This document shows, piece by piece, positions 18,772 to 26,353 of a DNA stretch of 64,000 bases. The notes under the pieces were generated by a model. That model was not told the DNA's origin. It worked only from the letters and a program-made list of their open reading frames with translations, and made no database searches. Both the position numbers and the translations under genes were made by a program. Origin of the DNA: DATARH01 sp036489765. GTDB taxonomy: Bacteria; Pseudomonadota; Alphaproteobacteria; ATCC43930; CGMCC-115725. The DNA lies in NCBI GenBank assembly GCA_036489765.1, contig DASXFE010000157.1, positions 46,330 through 110,329 of the forward strand, written 5' to 3'. Every line of letters begins with the position of its first letter. Within the stretch, counting starts at the first letter, position 1.

Positions 18772-19122
18772 ATGCAAGACACTATCTGGACAGACCAACG
18801 CATAGACGAGTTGACACGGCTGTGGGACGAGGGGGTCACCACAGCCGAGATCGGGCGGCGCATCGGCGTCACCAAGAATGCGGTGATCGGCAAGGTTCAC
18901 CGGCTGGGGCTGGTGCCGCGGGTGGTCACGGTCAAACCGGCGCCGCGCCGGTTTGTCTTCGAGTTCACCGGCCCCGTCTGCATGTGGCCGATCGGCCATC
19001 CCGGCGACGAGGATTTCCACTTCTGCGGCGCATCCCCCCTCCAGGGCAAACCCTATTGCGGCGACCACGCCGCGGTCGCCTACATCCGACCGAAGGAAAA
19101 CGCCAAGGAAAAGGCGGCGTAG
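18772..19122 (+). CDS. gcrA: GcrA-family cell cycle regulator
   Basis: A 116-residue GcrA-family protein, found almost only in alphaproteobacteria, where GcrA binds sigma70 RNA polymerase and promotes transcription from CcrM-methylated promoters. The N-terminal helix-turn-helix spans residues 6-47 (IWTDQRIDELTRLWDEGVTT, then IGVTKNAVIGKVHRLGL). The C-terminal sigma-interacting part has the conserved CMWPIGHPGDEDFHFCGA and KPYCGDHAAVAYI, with Cys70, Cys85, Cys96 and His99. The linker between the two is only about 20 residues, whereas the Caulobacter protein is around 170 residues in all, so this may be a short variant or a paralogue. I saw no ccrM in the window. Confidence 0.88.
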   Translation: MQDTIWTDQRIDELTRLWDEGVTTAEIGRRIGVTKNAVIGKVHRLGLVPRVVTVKPAPRRFVFEFTGPVCMWPIGHPGDEDFHFCGASPLQGKPYCGDHAAVAYIRPKENAKEKAA

Positions 19123-19131
19123 GAACGGTAT

Positions 19132-19188
19132 TGGACCGCGGGCGTCTCATCCATTCTTTTGGAGGGACGAGCGAGACGCGCGCGATCC
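19132..19188. repeat. Dispersed palindrome family A, copy 2 (degenerate)
   Basis: The arms GGACCGCGGGCGTCTC (19132-19147) and GAGACGCGCGCG (about 19172-19183) are imperfect inverted copies. It sits between the convergent gcrA and VWA genes, so it could serve as a two-way terminator. Confidence 0.55.
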
Positions 19189-19197
19189 GATGACTGC

Positions 19198-20370
19198 CTA
19201 CCGCGTCAGCTCCCGCATCGCGCGATCGATCCCCTCGATCGTCAGCGGGAACATGCGCCCTTCCATGATCGCCTGGATCATGCCGATGCTCGTCGTGCCG
19301 CCCCAGTATTTCTCCGGTACCGGGTTCAGCCACACGGCCTTCGGATAGAAATCAAGGATCCGCCGCATCCAGGTCTGGCCCGATTCGTCGTTCCAGCGCT
19401 CGACACTGCCGCCCTCGCGATCGATCTCGTAGGGGCTCATGCTGGCATCGCCGACCAGCACGATCTTGTGGTTGGGATCGTAGGTGCGCAGGATATCGAG
19501 CACATTGGACTGCTCGACATGGCGCCGCCGCGAGTCCTTCCATACCGTGTCGTAGAGGCAGTTGTGGAAGTAATAGTGCACGAGGTGCTTGAACTCGCCG
19601 CGCGCCGCCGAGAACAGCTCCTCGCAGACGCGGACATGGTCTTCCATCGACCCGCCGACATCAAGAAACAGCAGCAGTTTCACGGCATTGTGCCGCTCCG
19701 GCACCAGCTTCAGGTCGAGCCAGCCGGCGTTGTGCGCGGTGTCGCGGATCGTCTGCGGCAGGTCGAGTTCGAGATCGGCGCCCTCGCGGGCGAATTGTCT
19801 GAGCCGGCGCAGCGCGACCTTGATGTTGCGGGTGCCGAGCTCGACCGTGTCGTCGAGATTGCGGAACTCGCGCTTGTCCCACACCTTGACCGCGCGCCGG
19901 TTCCTGCTTTCGCCGCCGATGCGGACGCCTTCGGGGTTGTAGCCGGAATTGCCGTAGGGCGAGGTGCCGGCCGTGCCGATCCACTTCTTGCCGCCCTGGT
20001 GGCGCCCCTTCTGCTCGGCGAGCCGCTCGCGCAGCGTCTCCATCAATTTTTCCCAGCCGCCCAGCGCCTCGATCTGTGCCTTTTCCTCGGCGGAAAGGAG
20101 CCGCTCGGCGAGCGTCTTGAGCCATTCCTCCGGCAGCTCGGTCTTCGGGTCCTCCGGCGTCTCGATGCCCTTGAAGCAATGCCCGAACACGCGGTCGAAC
20201 CGGTCGAGATGCCGCTCGTCCTTAACGAGGGTCGTGCGCGACAGGTAATAGAACTCGTCGATATCGAAAGCCGCGACCCGCTTCTGCATCGCCTCCAACA
20301 GCGTCAGAAACTCGCGCAACGACGCCGGCACCTTGGCCTGACGGAGTTCGAGGAAGAAGGAGATGAACAC
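19198..20370 (-). CDS. VWA (CoxE-like) domain protein
   Basis: A 390-residue cytoplasmic protein with a C-terminal von Willebrand factor A domain (from about residue 228). The metal-ion-dependent adhesion site is LLLFLDVGGSMEDH (Asp237, Ser241): it has DxGxS instead of the usual DxSxS. The N-terminal half is helical and charged, with a PYGNSGYNPEGVRIGG segment common to this CoxE-like group. Such proteins work with MoxR AAA+ ATPases as insertion or remodelling machines for metal cofactors or enzyme complexes. The MoxR gene lies upstream on the same strand, separated by one small gene that ends 6 bases before this start. Confidence 0.85.
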   Translation of the reverse strand: MFISFFLELRQAKVPASLREFLTLLEAMQKRVAAFDIDEFYYLSRTTLVKDERHLDRFDRVFGHCFKGIETPEDPKTELPEEWLKTLAERLLSAEEKAQIEALGGWEKLMETLRERLAEQKGRHQGGKKWIGTAGTSPYGNSGYNPEGVRIGGESRNRRAVKVWDKREFRNLDDTVELGTRNIKVALRRLRQFAREGADLELDLPQTIRDTAHNAGWLDLKLVPERHNAVKLLLFLDVGGSMEDHVRVCEELFSAARGEFKHLVHYYFHNCLYDTVWKDSRRRHVEQSNVLDILRTYDPNHKIVLVGDASMSPYEIDREGGSVERWNDESGQTWMRRILDFYPKAVWLNPVPEKYWGGTTSIGMIQAIMEGRMFPLTIEGIDRAMRELTR

Positions 20371-20376
20371 GGGCGA

Positions 20377-20682
20377 CTACGACGCCAGCGGCACAAGGGC
20401 GTGCGCCAACTGGATCGTGCCAATATCGCCATCCCAATAGGCGATCAGGGCCGTAGTATTGAGGGTGATCCAGCGAGACACCAGCTCCTCGTCTTCGGAC
20501 GAAAGGCGTCCCGAAATGATGTGAGGCGACGGACGGATCGTGACGACCGCCGTATTCTCAATGGTGATTCGGTGTCCGTGGGTCATGTTAACCTTGACCC
20601 GGGCGTCATGGCGGGCGTTTCCGCGCGGGCTCACCCACACGGTCATCGGCAGTCCGGTCTCATCCGGATAAAGGTTCGCCAT
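20377..20682 (-). CDS. Conserved small protein between moxR and VWA genes
   Basis: I do not recognise a named family. With the start at ATG 20682 the product has 101 residues: MANLYPDETGLPMTVWVSPR, a basic RHDARVKVNMTHGHR segment, and a tail with WITLNTTALIAYWDGDIGT. It looks like a compact cytosolic protein. The frame also opens 32 codons earlier at 20778, where an ATG overlaps the moxR stop as TGATG, but those codons translate the family A repeat, so I prefer the later ATG; its GGGAGGA site is 14 bases away, which is long. Placed between the MoxR and VWA genes, it may be a third part of that system. Confidence 0.65.
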   Translation of the reverse strand: MANLYPDETGLPMTVWVSPRGNARHDARVKVNMTHGHRITIENTAVVTIRPSPHIISGRLSSEDEELVSRWITLNTTALIAYWDGDIGTIQLAHALVPLAS

Positions 20683-20706
20683 CTCGAAGAGATCGTCCTC
20701 CCGCAA

Positions 20707-20763
20707 GACCGTGGGCGTCTCGCCCGCATCGCCACTTGAGTGCGGGAGAGACGCCCGCGGTCC
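20707..20763. repeat. Dispersed palindrome family A, copy 3
   Basis: Two inverted copies of the unit GACCGTGGGCGTCTCGCCCGC (20707-20727) and GCGGGAGAGACGCCCGCGGTC (about 20742-20762). The element lies just inside the 3' border of moxR and before the start chosen for the small gene; it is open in the reading frame of the latter. Confidence 0.7.
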
Positions 20764-20777
20764 TTTATGGGCGGGCA

Positions 20778-21629
20778 TCAGCTCCGTCCTTCGCGTCGAT
20801 GCAGGAAGGCGAGGCGTTCGAAGAGGTGGACGTCCTGCTCGTTTTTGAGGAGGGCGCCGTGCAGGGGCGGGATCAGCTTGGCGGGGTCGCGGGTGCGGAG
20901 GACCTCGGGTGTCACGTCTTCGACCAACAGGAGCTTGATCCAGTCGAGGAGCTCGGAGGTTGAGGGCTTCTTCTTCATCCCCGGGACCTGGCGGATGTCG
21001 TAGAAGATCGTCAGCGCCTCGTGGACGAGCTCGCCCTTCAGCCCGGGAAAATGCACCTCGATGATCTGCTCCATCGTTTCGCGCTCGGGGAAGCGGATGT
21101 AGTGGAAGAAGCAGCGGCGCAGGAAGGCGTCGGGCAACTCCTTTTCGTTGTTCGAGGTGATGATGACGATCGGGCGCTGTTTGGCCGCGATCGTCTTATG
21201 CAGTTCGTAGACGTAGAATTCCATCCGGTCGAGTTCGAGGAGGAGGTCGTTCGGGAACTCGATGTCGGCCTTGTCGATCTCGTCGATCAAGAGGACCGGG
21301 GCTTTGTCGGCCTCGAACGCGTCCCACAATTTGCCGGGCTTGATGTAATTGGCGATGTCGCGCACTCGCTCGTCGCCGAGCTGGCCGTCGCGCAATCTCG
21401 ACACCGCGTCATATTCGTAAAGGCCCTGAAGCGCCTTGGTCGTCGACTTGATGTGCCAGGTGATCAGCTCCTTGCCAATCGCCTGGGCGACTTCATGGGC
21501 GAGAATGGTCTTGCCGGTGCCAGGCTCGCCCTTGACGAGGAGGGGGCGTTCGAGCGCGATCGCGGCGTTGACCGCGACCTGCAAATCCTGGGTCGCGACA
21601 TACGACTGGGTGCCCTCGAACCGCGGCAT
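20778..21629 (-). CDS. MoxR-family AAA+ ATPase
   Basis: A 283-residue AAA+ ATPase of the MoxR class. Walker A is LLVKGEPGTGKT (residues 34-41 for the core), Walker B VLLIDEIDKAD, sensor 1 IVIITSNNEKELPDAFLRRC with the arginine finger pair. The C-terminal lid ends with an SELLDWIKLLLVEDVTPE segment. MoxR proteins use ATP to mature partner enzymes in concert with VWA-domain proteins, and the VWA gene is the last gene of this operon. The start at 21629 follows AGGA in AGGACTTTC; the frame continues upstream for 13 codons without better support. A strong terminator separates it from tatA. Confidence 0.92.
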   Translation of the reverse strand: MPRFEGTQSYVATQDLQVAVNAAIALERPLLVKGEPGTGKTILAHEVAQAIGKELITWHIKSTTKALQGLYEYDAVSRLRDGQLGDERVRDIANYIKPGKLWDAFEADKAPVLLIDEIDKADIEFPNDLLLELDRMEFYVYELHKTIAAKQRPIVIITSNNEKELPDAFLRRCFFHYIRFPERETMEQIIEVHFPGLKGELVHEALTIFYDIRQVPGMKKKPSTSELLDWIKLLLVEDVTPEVLRTRDPAKLIPPLHGALLKNEQDVHLFERLAFLHRREGRS

Positions 21630-21668
21630 GAAAGTCCTGTCTATCTTGGGTTGAGAGGGAAGAGACAC

Positions 21669-21697
21669 AAAAGCAGCGGCAACTTGCCGCTGCTTTT
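21669..21697 (-). terminator. Intrinsic terminator downstream of tatA
   Basis: A perfect 13-base inverted repeat (AAAAGCAGCGGCA / TGCCGCTGCTTTT) with a 3-base loop. Read on the minus strand it lies 11 bases after the tatA stop codon and its 3' arm ends in UUUU, as expected for a rho-independent terminator. Confidence 0.85.
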
Positions 21698-21708
21698 AAG
21701 GCCGAGGG

Positions 21709-21945
21709 TCAAGCGTGTTCGCGCTTGGGCTCGGCAGAGACCGTCGCGGCAGCCGGGGGCGGGGTGACCTGGGCCGGCGACGCCGTCGCGGTCTCCGGCT
21801 CTTCTTCCTCTTTCATGCCTTGCTTGAAGGCCTTGATCCCCTTGGCGAAATCGCCCATCACGTTGGTCAGCTTGCCGCGGCCGCCAAACAGAAGAAGGCC
21901 CACCGCCAAGACGACAAGCCAATGCCAGATGCTCATGGAACCCAT
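21709..21945 (-). CDS. tatA: Twin-arginine translocase subunit TatA/TatE
   Basis: A 78-residue pore-forming component of the twin-arginine protein export system. It shows the short N-terminal membrane helix (SIWHWLVVLAVGLLLFGGRG), the glycine hinge, an amphipathic helix (VMGDFAKGIKAFKQGM) and an acidic, Ala/Pro-rich tail. The start at 21945 has GAGG 8 bases before it; a second in-frame ATG three codons later would give the more usual MSIWHW opening. tatB and tatC are not beside it. The exported substrates probably include the twin-arginine binding proteins elsewhere in the window. Confidence 0.93.
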   Translation of the reverse strand: MGSMSIWHWLVVLAVGLLLFGGRGKLTNVMGDFAKGIKAFKQGMKEEEEPETATASPAQVTPPPAAATVSAEPKREHA

Positions 21946-22094
21946 GTCGACGACCTCGAAAACTACAACACCCATATTTTAGCAGACAAAGGGCCGCGAT
22001 GCCCACCGAATCGCCGTTTGGGCTGTTCGGCCGCGCGCCGCTATGGCACGACTTCGTGCGGAAGCCCGGAAAATCAAGTGGAAGACCTCGCCCG

Positions 22095-23195
22095 ATGACC
22101 TATTTCCCGCCTGCCGACCCTGCGTGGGATCGCGCCGAGCCGCATGCCGCCGGTCTCGACCCGGCAAAGATCGCCGACGCCGCGGCCCAGGCTGCCGAGC
22201 ACGAGACGAAATGGAGCCGCGACCTCCAGCACATGGTCGAGACCGATTTCGACGAGATGCCGCCGTGGAACGAGGCGCTGGGGCCGGTCCGGCCGCGCGG
22301 CGGGCCGAACGGGGTCGTCACGCGCGGCGGGCGGATCGTCGCCTCCTGGGGCGACGTGAGACAGGTCGACATGACCTTCAGCATCGCCAAGAGCTACCTG
22401 TCGATCCTCGCCGGCATCGCCTGGGACCGCGGCATGATCCCCGACCTCGACGCGCCGGTGCGACAGATCGTCGACGACGGCGGCTTCGACCCGCCGCACA
22501 ACGATGCGATCACCTGGGTGCATCTCCTGCAGCAGACCTCCGAGTGGGAGGGGACGCTGTGGGACAAGCCCGACCTGCTCGACCGCAACCGCTCGATCGG
22601 CGGCCGCCCGACGGAAGGAAAGAAAGGTACGCACCGAGATCTGCGCGCGCCGGGCACGTTCTGGGAGTACAACGACGTCCGCGTCAACCGGCTGAGCCTC
22701 GCGCTGATGCGCGTGTGGCGCCGGCCGTTGCCCGACGTGTTCCGCGAGCTGGTGATGACCCCGATCGGTGCCTCGGCCGACTGGGAATGGCATGGCTACC
22801 GCAATTCCTATGTCGAGATCGACGGGCAGCGGATGCAATCGGTGTCGGGCGGGTCGCATTGGGGCGGAGGGATGTTCATCCACGCGCTCGACCAGGCCCG
22901 GATCGGGCTGATGATGGCGCGCGGCGGCGTCTGGAACGGACGTCGCATCCTGTCCGAGGCGTGGGTCGAGAAGTGCCGGGCGCCGTGTCCGCTCTATCCC
23001 AGCTATGGCCTGTTGTGGTGGCTGAACACGAACAAGGCGCTCTACCCGAGCGCCCCCGAAAGCAGCTATTTCGCCAGCGGCGCCGGCGGCAATCTTACCT
23101 GGATCGATCCAGCGCTCGACATCGTCGCCGTGGTGCGCTGGATCGACCGGGCTGCGACGGATGGGTTCATCCGCCGCGTCGTCGAGGCTCTTTAG
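22095..23195 (+). CDS. Beta-lactamase family serine hydrolase
   Basis: A 366-residue protein of the class C beta-lactamase/penicillin-binding-protein fold. The SxxK motif is in DMTFSIAKSYLSILAGIAWD, the second motif is probably WEYNDVRVNRLSLAL (Tyr-Asn), and the third lies in the region containing YFASGAGGNLTWIDP. No clear signal peptide is visible, so it may be cytoplasmic. Relatives include esterases and D-amino-acid peptidases; no substrate can be assigned. The frame starts 32 codons earlier, but the ATG at 22095 gives the natural opening MTYFPPADPAWDR. Confidence 0.82.
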   Translation: MTYFPPADPAWDRAEPHAAGLDPAKIADAAAQAAEHETKWSRDLQHMVETDFDEMPPWNEALGPVRPRGGPNGVVTRGGRIVASWGDVRQVDMTFSIAKSYLSILAGIAWDRGMIPDLDAPVRQIVDDGGFDPPHNDAITWVHLLQQTSEWEGTLWDKPDLLDRNRSIGGRPTEGKKGTHRDLRAPGTFWEYNDVRVNRLSLALMRVWRRPLPDVFRELVMTPIGASADWEWHGYRNSYVEIDGQRMQSVSGGSHWGGGMFIHALDQARIGLMMARGGVWNGRRILSEAWVEKCRAPCPLYPSYGLLWWLNTNKALYPSAPESSYFASGAGGNLTWIDPALDIVAVVRWIDRAATDGFIRRVVEAL

Positions 23196-23207
23196 TCCCC
23201 GGGGCGG

Positions 23208-23561
23208 CTAGGCGGAGGCCGGGTCCGAGCCGTAGTTGTTGTTGCCCGAGGTGCCGGGCAGGAACAACAGCTCGATAAACGGCCAGAGGTTGAGGATCGG
23301 GACCAGGAACAAGAGGATGAACCAGCCCGACCGGCCCCGGTCGTGCGCCCGCTTGACGTAGATCGCAATGCTCGGCCACAGCATCGCCAATAGGTAGATG
23401 TACATGATGACCATCGCGACCCACGGATCGAACAGCATGAACAGCAGGAACTCGATGATGATGGTCGCGACGAGGTAGGGCAGCACCCATCGCAGCCAGA
23501 ACTGAGACCGCGAGACCCTCCCGGCGGCGGAGAGGAGAAACTCAGACCATGACGGTTGCAT
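23208..23561 (-). CDS. DUF805 family inner-membrane protein
   Basis: A 117-residue integral membrane protein with about four hydrophobic segments. It shows the DUF805 signature: GRVSRSQFWLRWV near the start, then IAIYVKRAHDRGRSGWF and PGTSGNNNYGSDP at the end. The function of the family is unknown. The start at 23561 follows AGGA 8 bases upstream; 33 extra in-frame codons upstream are rejected. It is convergent with the serine hydrolase gene and divergent from minC. Confidence 0.9.
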   Translation of the reverse strand: MQPSWSEFLLSAAGRVSRSQFWLRWVLPYLVATIIIEFLLFMLFDPWVAMVIMYIYLLAMLWPSIAIYVKRAHDRGRSGWFILLFLVPILNLWPFIELLFLPGTSGNNNYGSDPASA

Positions 23562-23753
23562 GTGCGGGTCCTTTCCCGGCAAGACATGAACTTTTTGTAA
23601 TCTACCACGGGGCGAATACCGCCCAAACAAAAGGGGGCTGGCGAGCGCGGCGGGCGGCATTGCGGGCGAAACCCGTTGCGGCGTGGCCGATTTGGCGCTA
23701 ACCCCTCATCTCCGATCACGATCTTTATGTTTCCATCAAGGAACGGCGGCGGG

Positions 23754-24446
23754 ATGGCGGCGGGGACACTCGTCCAGGGGGCGTTGTTTACCGTCATGGT
23801 GGTTCGCGCCGGCATGCTGCGCGACGCGTCTTTCGAGCACGAGCTGGCTCAGCAAGTCGAGCGCAGCCCGCGTTTTTTTCTGGGCGCACCGGTTGTGCTG
23901 GACCTGCGCGGGGCTGGCGGCTTCGACTCTCCCGACGATTTTTCCGAAGCCCGCACCGTGCTGCGCGACTTCACGCTGGCGCTTGTCGGAGTGCAGAACG
24001 CCCAGCCTGAACAGCTCGAAGCCGCCATGGCCAGCGGCCTCGCCAGCTTTGCCCCGACCGCGGCACAGCCCGCCCGCGCCCCCGCCGCCCCACCGACCGC
24101 GGCAGCCTCTCCGCCCGCGCAAAAGGCGCGAATCGTTACCCAGCCGGTGCGGTCCGGCACGCAGATCTACGCCCCCGGTGCCGATCTGATCGTGACCGCG
24201 GCCGTCAGCCCGGGCGCGGAGCTGATCGCCGACGGCAACATCCATGTCTATAACGTGTTGCGCGGCCGGGCCTTGGCCGGGGCAAACGGCGATGCCGACG
24301 CGCGGATTTTCTGCAACCGGCTCGAAGCCGAGCTGGTCAGCATCGCCGGGCGCTATCTCGTCAGCGATCAGTTGCCGATCGATCAGCGCGGCCATCCGGT
24401 GCAGATCGTGCTGGTCGAAGATCAGTTGACCATAACCAGGATTTGA
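23754..24446 (+). CDS. minC: Septum site-determining protein MinC
   Basis: FtsZ inhibitor that, together with MinD, blocks division away from mid-cell. The product of 230 residues has an N-terminal MinC domain (GTLVQGALFTVMVVRAG, LGAPVVLDLRG), a Pro/Ala-rich linker, and the C-terminal beta-helix domain (RSGTQIYAPGADLIVTAAVS, then AELIADGNIHVYNVLRGRAL and ARIFCNRLEAELVSIAG). Earlier in-frame starts at 23676 and 23727 lack a binding site; ATG 23754 has AAGGAA upstream at about 11 bases. It begins the minCDE operon. Confidence 0.95.
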   Translation: MAAGTLVQGALFTVMVVRAGMLRDASFEHELAQQVERSPRFFLGAPVVLDLRGAGGFDSPDDFSEARTVLRDFTLALVGVQNAQPEQLEAAMASGLASFAPTAAQPARAPAAPPTAAASPPAQKARIVTQPVRSGTQIYAPGADLIVTAAVSPGAELIADGNIHVYNVLRGRALAGANGDADARIFCNRLEAELVSIAGRYLVSDQLPIDQRGHPVQIVLVEDQLTITRI

Positions 24447-24506
24447 CGCGCATCATGGCGGGGGCTCATTGTCGGGGATGACCGGGCGCGGCGAGGGGAG
24501 GGCCCG

Positions 24507-25322
24507 TTGGCAGCACAGGTGATCGTTGTCACGTCGGGCAAAGGCGGGGTCGGCAAGACCACGACCTCGGCGGCGTTTGCCGCGGGCTTGGCGCTGCGTG
24601 GCCATAAGACCGTCGTCATCGATTTCGACGTCGGCCTCAGAAACCTCGACTTGGTGATGGGCTGCGAGCGCCGCGTGGTGTTCGATTTCATCAATGTCAT
24701 CAATGGCGACGCGAACCTCAACCAGGCCCTCATCAAGGACAAGCGCAACGACAACCTCTACATCTTCCCGACCTCGCAAACCCGCGACAAGGACGCGCTG
24801 AAGCGCGAGGGGGTCGAGCGCGTCCTCGACGAATTGAAGAAAACCTTCGACTACATCGTCTGCGACAGCCCCGCCGGCATCGAGCACGGCGCGGTGACGG
24901 CACTCTATTTCGCCGACAGAGCGATCATCGTGACCAACCCCGAAGTGTCGTCGGTGCGCGACAGCGACCGCATCATCGGCATCCTGTCGTCGCGCTCGCG
25001 GCGGGCCGAACGCAACGAGCCGCCGGTCGACATCCATCTGCTGCTGACCCGATACGATGCGGAACGGGTGACCAAAGGCGAGATGCTGGCGGTCGAGGAC
25101 GTGAAGGAGATCCTGTCGATCCCGCTTCTCGGCGTGATCCCGGAATCGGAATCGGTGCTGCGGGCATCGAACACCGGGACGCCGGTCGTGTTCGATCCGG
25201 AGAGCTCGGCGGGTCGGGCGTATACCGACGCCGTGGCGCGTTTTCTCGGCGAGCAGCGCGAGATGCGCTTCGTCAAGCCCGAGCGGAAGGGCTTTTTTCG
25301 CGTCTTGTTTGGCAGGGCATAG
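24507..25322 (+). CDS. minD: Septum site-determining ATPase MinD
   Basis: Membrane-associated ParA-like ATPase, 271 residues, that recruits MinC and is released by MinE. The deviant Walker A is SGKGGVGKTT (residues 10-19), followed by VVIDFDVGLRNLDLVMGCER and the switch region IVCDSPAGIEHGAV. The C-terminal amphipathic membrane-targeting helix is represented by a tail ending FFRVLFGRA. The start codon is TTG at 24507, with a strong GAGGGGAGG site just before it. The stop codon directly abuts the minE ATG. Confidence 0.97.
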   Translation: MAAQVIVVTSGKGGVGKTTTSAAFAAGLALRGHKTVVIDFDVGLRNLDLVMGCERRVVFDFINVINGDANLNQALIKDKRNDNLYIFPTSQTRDKDALKREGVERVLDELKKTFDYIVCDSPAGIEHGAVTALYFADRAIIVTNPEVSSVRDSDRIIGILSSRSRRAERNEPPVDIHLLLTRYDAERVTKGEMLAVEDVKEILSIPLLGVIPESESVLRASNTGTPVVFDPESSAGRAYTDAVARFLGEQREMRFVKPERKGFFRVLFGRA

Positions 25323-25583
25323 ATGGGCCTGTTCAGCTCTCTCTTTTCGCCGCGGCCGAAGACCGCGTCGATCGCCAAGGAGCGGCTCAAGATCGTGCTC
25401 GCCCATGAACGCGCCAGCCGCGATGCGCCCGACTTTCTCCCGCGGCTGCAAAAGGATCTGCTCGCCGTGGTCGCCCGCTATTGCCAGATCAACGAAGAGA
25501 TGATCCACGTCAACGTCGGGAAAGCGGGCGACACGTCGCTGCTCGAAATCAACATCGAGCTCGCCGGGGCGAAGGCGCTTTAG
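25323..25583 (+). CDS. minE: Cell division topological specificity factor MinE
   Basis: An 86-residue MinE. The N-terminal MGLFSSLFSPRPKTASIAKE membrane-binding and MinD-activating segment, the RLKIVLAHERASRDAPDFLP helix and the dimerisation part (DLLAVVARYCQINEEMIHVN) are all present. It stimulates MinD ATPase and sets up the pole-to-pole oscillation. The ATG follows the minD stop with no spacer, and a family A palindrome that follows at once may end the operon. Confidence 0.97.
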   Translation: MGLFSSLFSPRPKTASIAKERLKIVLAHERASRDAPDFLPRLQKDLLAVVARYCQINEEMIHVNVGKAGDTSLLEINIELAGAKAL

Positions 25584-25587
25584 GATA

Positions 25588-25646
25588 GGAGCGCGGGCGT
25601 CTTGCCCGCATTTCCGGGAAACATGCGGGTCGGATGCCCGTGCTCC
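25588..25646. repeat. Dispersed palindrome family A, copy 4
   Basis: A nearly symmetrical 59-base element. The left arm GGAGCGCGGGCGTCTTGCCC and the right arm ending in GGATGCCCGTGCTCC are inverted, and each arm is itself a smaller palindrome. It fills the space between the convergent minE and pirin genes. Confidence 0.8.
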
Positions 25647-25654
25647 CTTGCTTT

Positions 25655-26353
25655 CTACGCCGCGTCGACCAACACCAATTCCGTATCCTCGTTCGCCTTC
25701 ACCTTGAGCGCGGCCTCATCCTGTATCGCGAGCCCGTCACGGGCGCCGGCGCGGACGCCGTTGACCTCGATCGTCCCGGTCACCGGAACGAGATAGGCGT
25801 GGCGGCCGGAGCCGAGTTTGTATTCGATCTCGCTCCCGGCCTCGAGCGTCGCGCCGAGGACGCGGGCGTCGGTGCGGATCGGGAGGGCGTCGTCGTCGCC
25901 ATCGCGGCCGCTTGCCAGCGTCACGAAACGGCCGGCGCGGTCGCCCTTCGGGAAGGGGCGGGTGCCCCAACTCGGATCGCCGCCGCGCTCGCTCGGGATG
26001 ATCCAGATCTGGAAGAGCGTCGTCGGTTCGTTCTCCTGATTGTATTCAGCGTGTCGAATCCCCGAGCCGGCCGACATCACCTGCACGTCGCCGGCCTCGG
26101 TGCGACCTTTGTTGCCGAGGCTGTCCTGATGCGAGACGGCGCCGCGCCGGACATAGGTGATGATCTCCATGTCCTGATGCGGGTGTGGCGGGAACCCCTG
26201 GCCGGGCGCGATCTCGTCGTCGTTCCAGACCCGCAGCGAGCCCCAGCCCATGCGCTCGGGATCGCGGTAATGCGCGAACGAGAAATGGTAGTGCGTGTCG
26301 AGCCAGCCGAGATGCTCTTGGCCGAGTTCGGCAAAAGGACGCAACTCGATCAT
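25655..26353 (-). CDS. Pirin family protein
   Basis: A 232-residue bicupin of the pirin family. The N-terminal cupin has the metal ligands in GFPPHPHQDMEIITYV and GIRHAEYNQENEP (three His and one Glu), after the usual LRVWNDDEIAPGQG. Bacterial pirins such as YhhW are quercetin 2,3-dioxygenase-like; the natural substrate is usually unknown. The ATG at 26353 overlaps the queG stop codon as ATGA, so the two genes are translated together, and pirin is the last gene of the queuosine operon. A much longer upstream frame that overlaps queG is a shadow. Confidence 0.93.
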   Translation of the reverse strand: MIELRPFAELGQEHLGWLDTHYHFSFAHYRDPERMGWGSLRVWNDDEIAPGQGFPPHPHQDMEIITYVRRGAVSHQDSLGNKGRTEAGDVQVMSAGSGIRHAEYNQENEPTTLFQIWIIPSERGGDPSWGTRPFPKGDRAGRFVTLASGRDGDDDALPIRTDARVLGATLEAGSEIEYKLGSGRHAYLVPVTGTIEVNGVRAGARDGLAIQDEAALKVKANEDTELVLVDAA

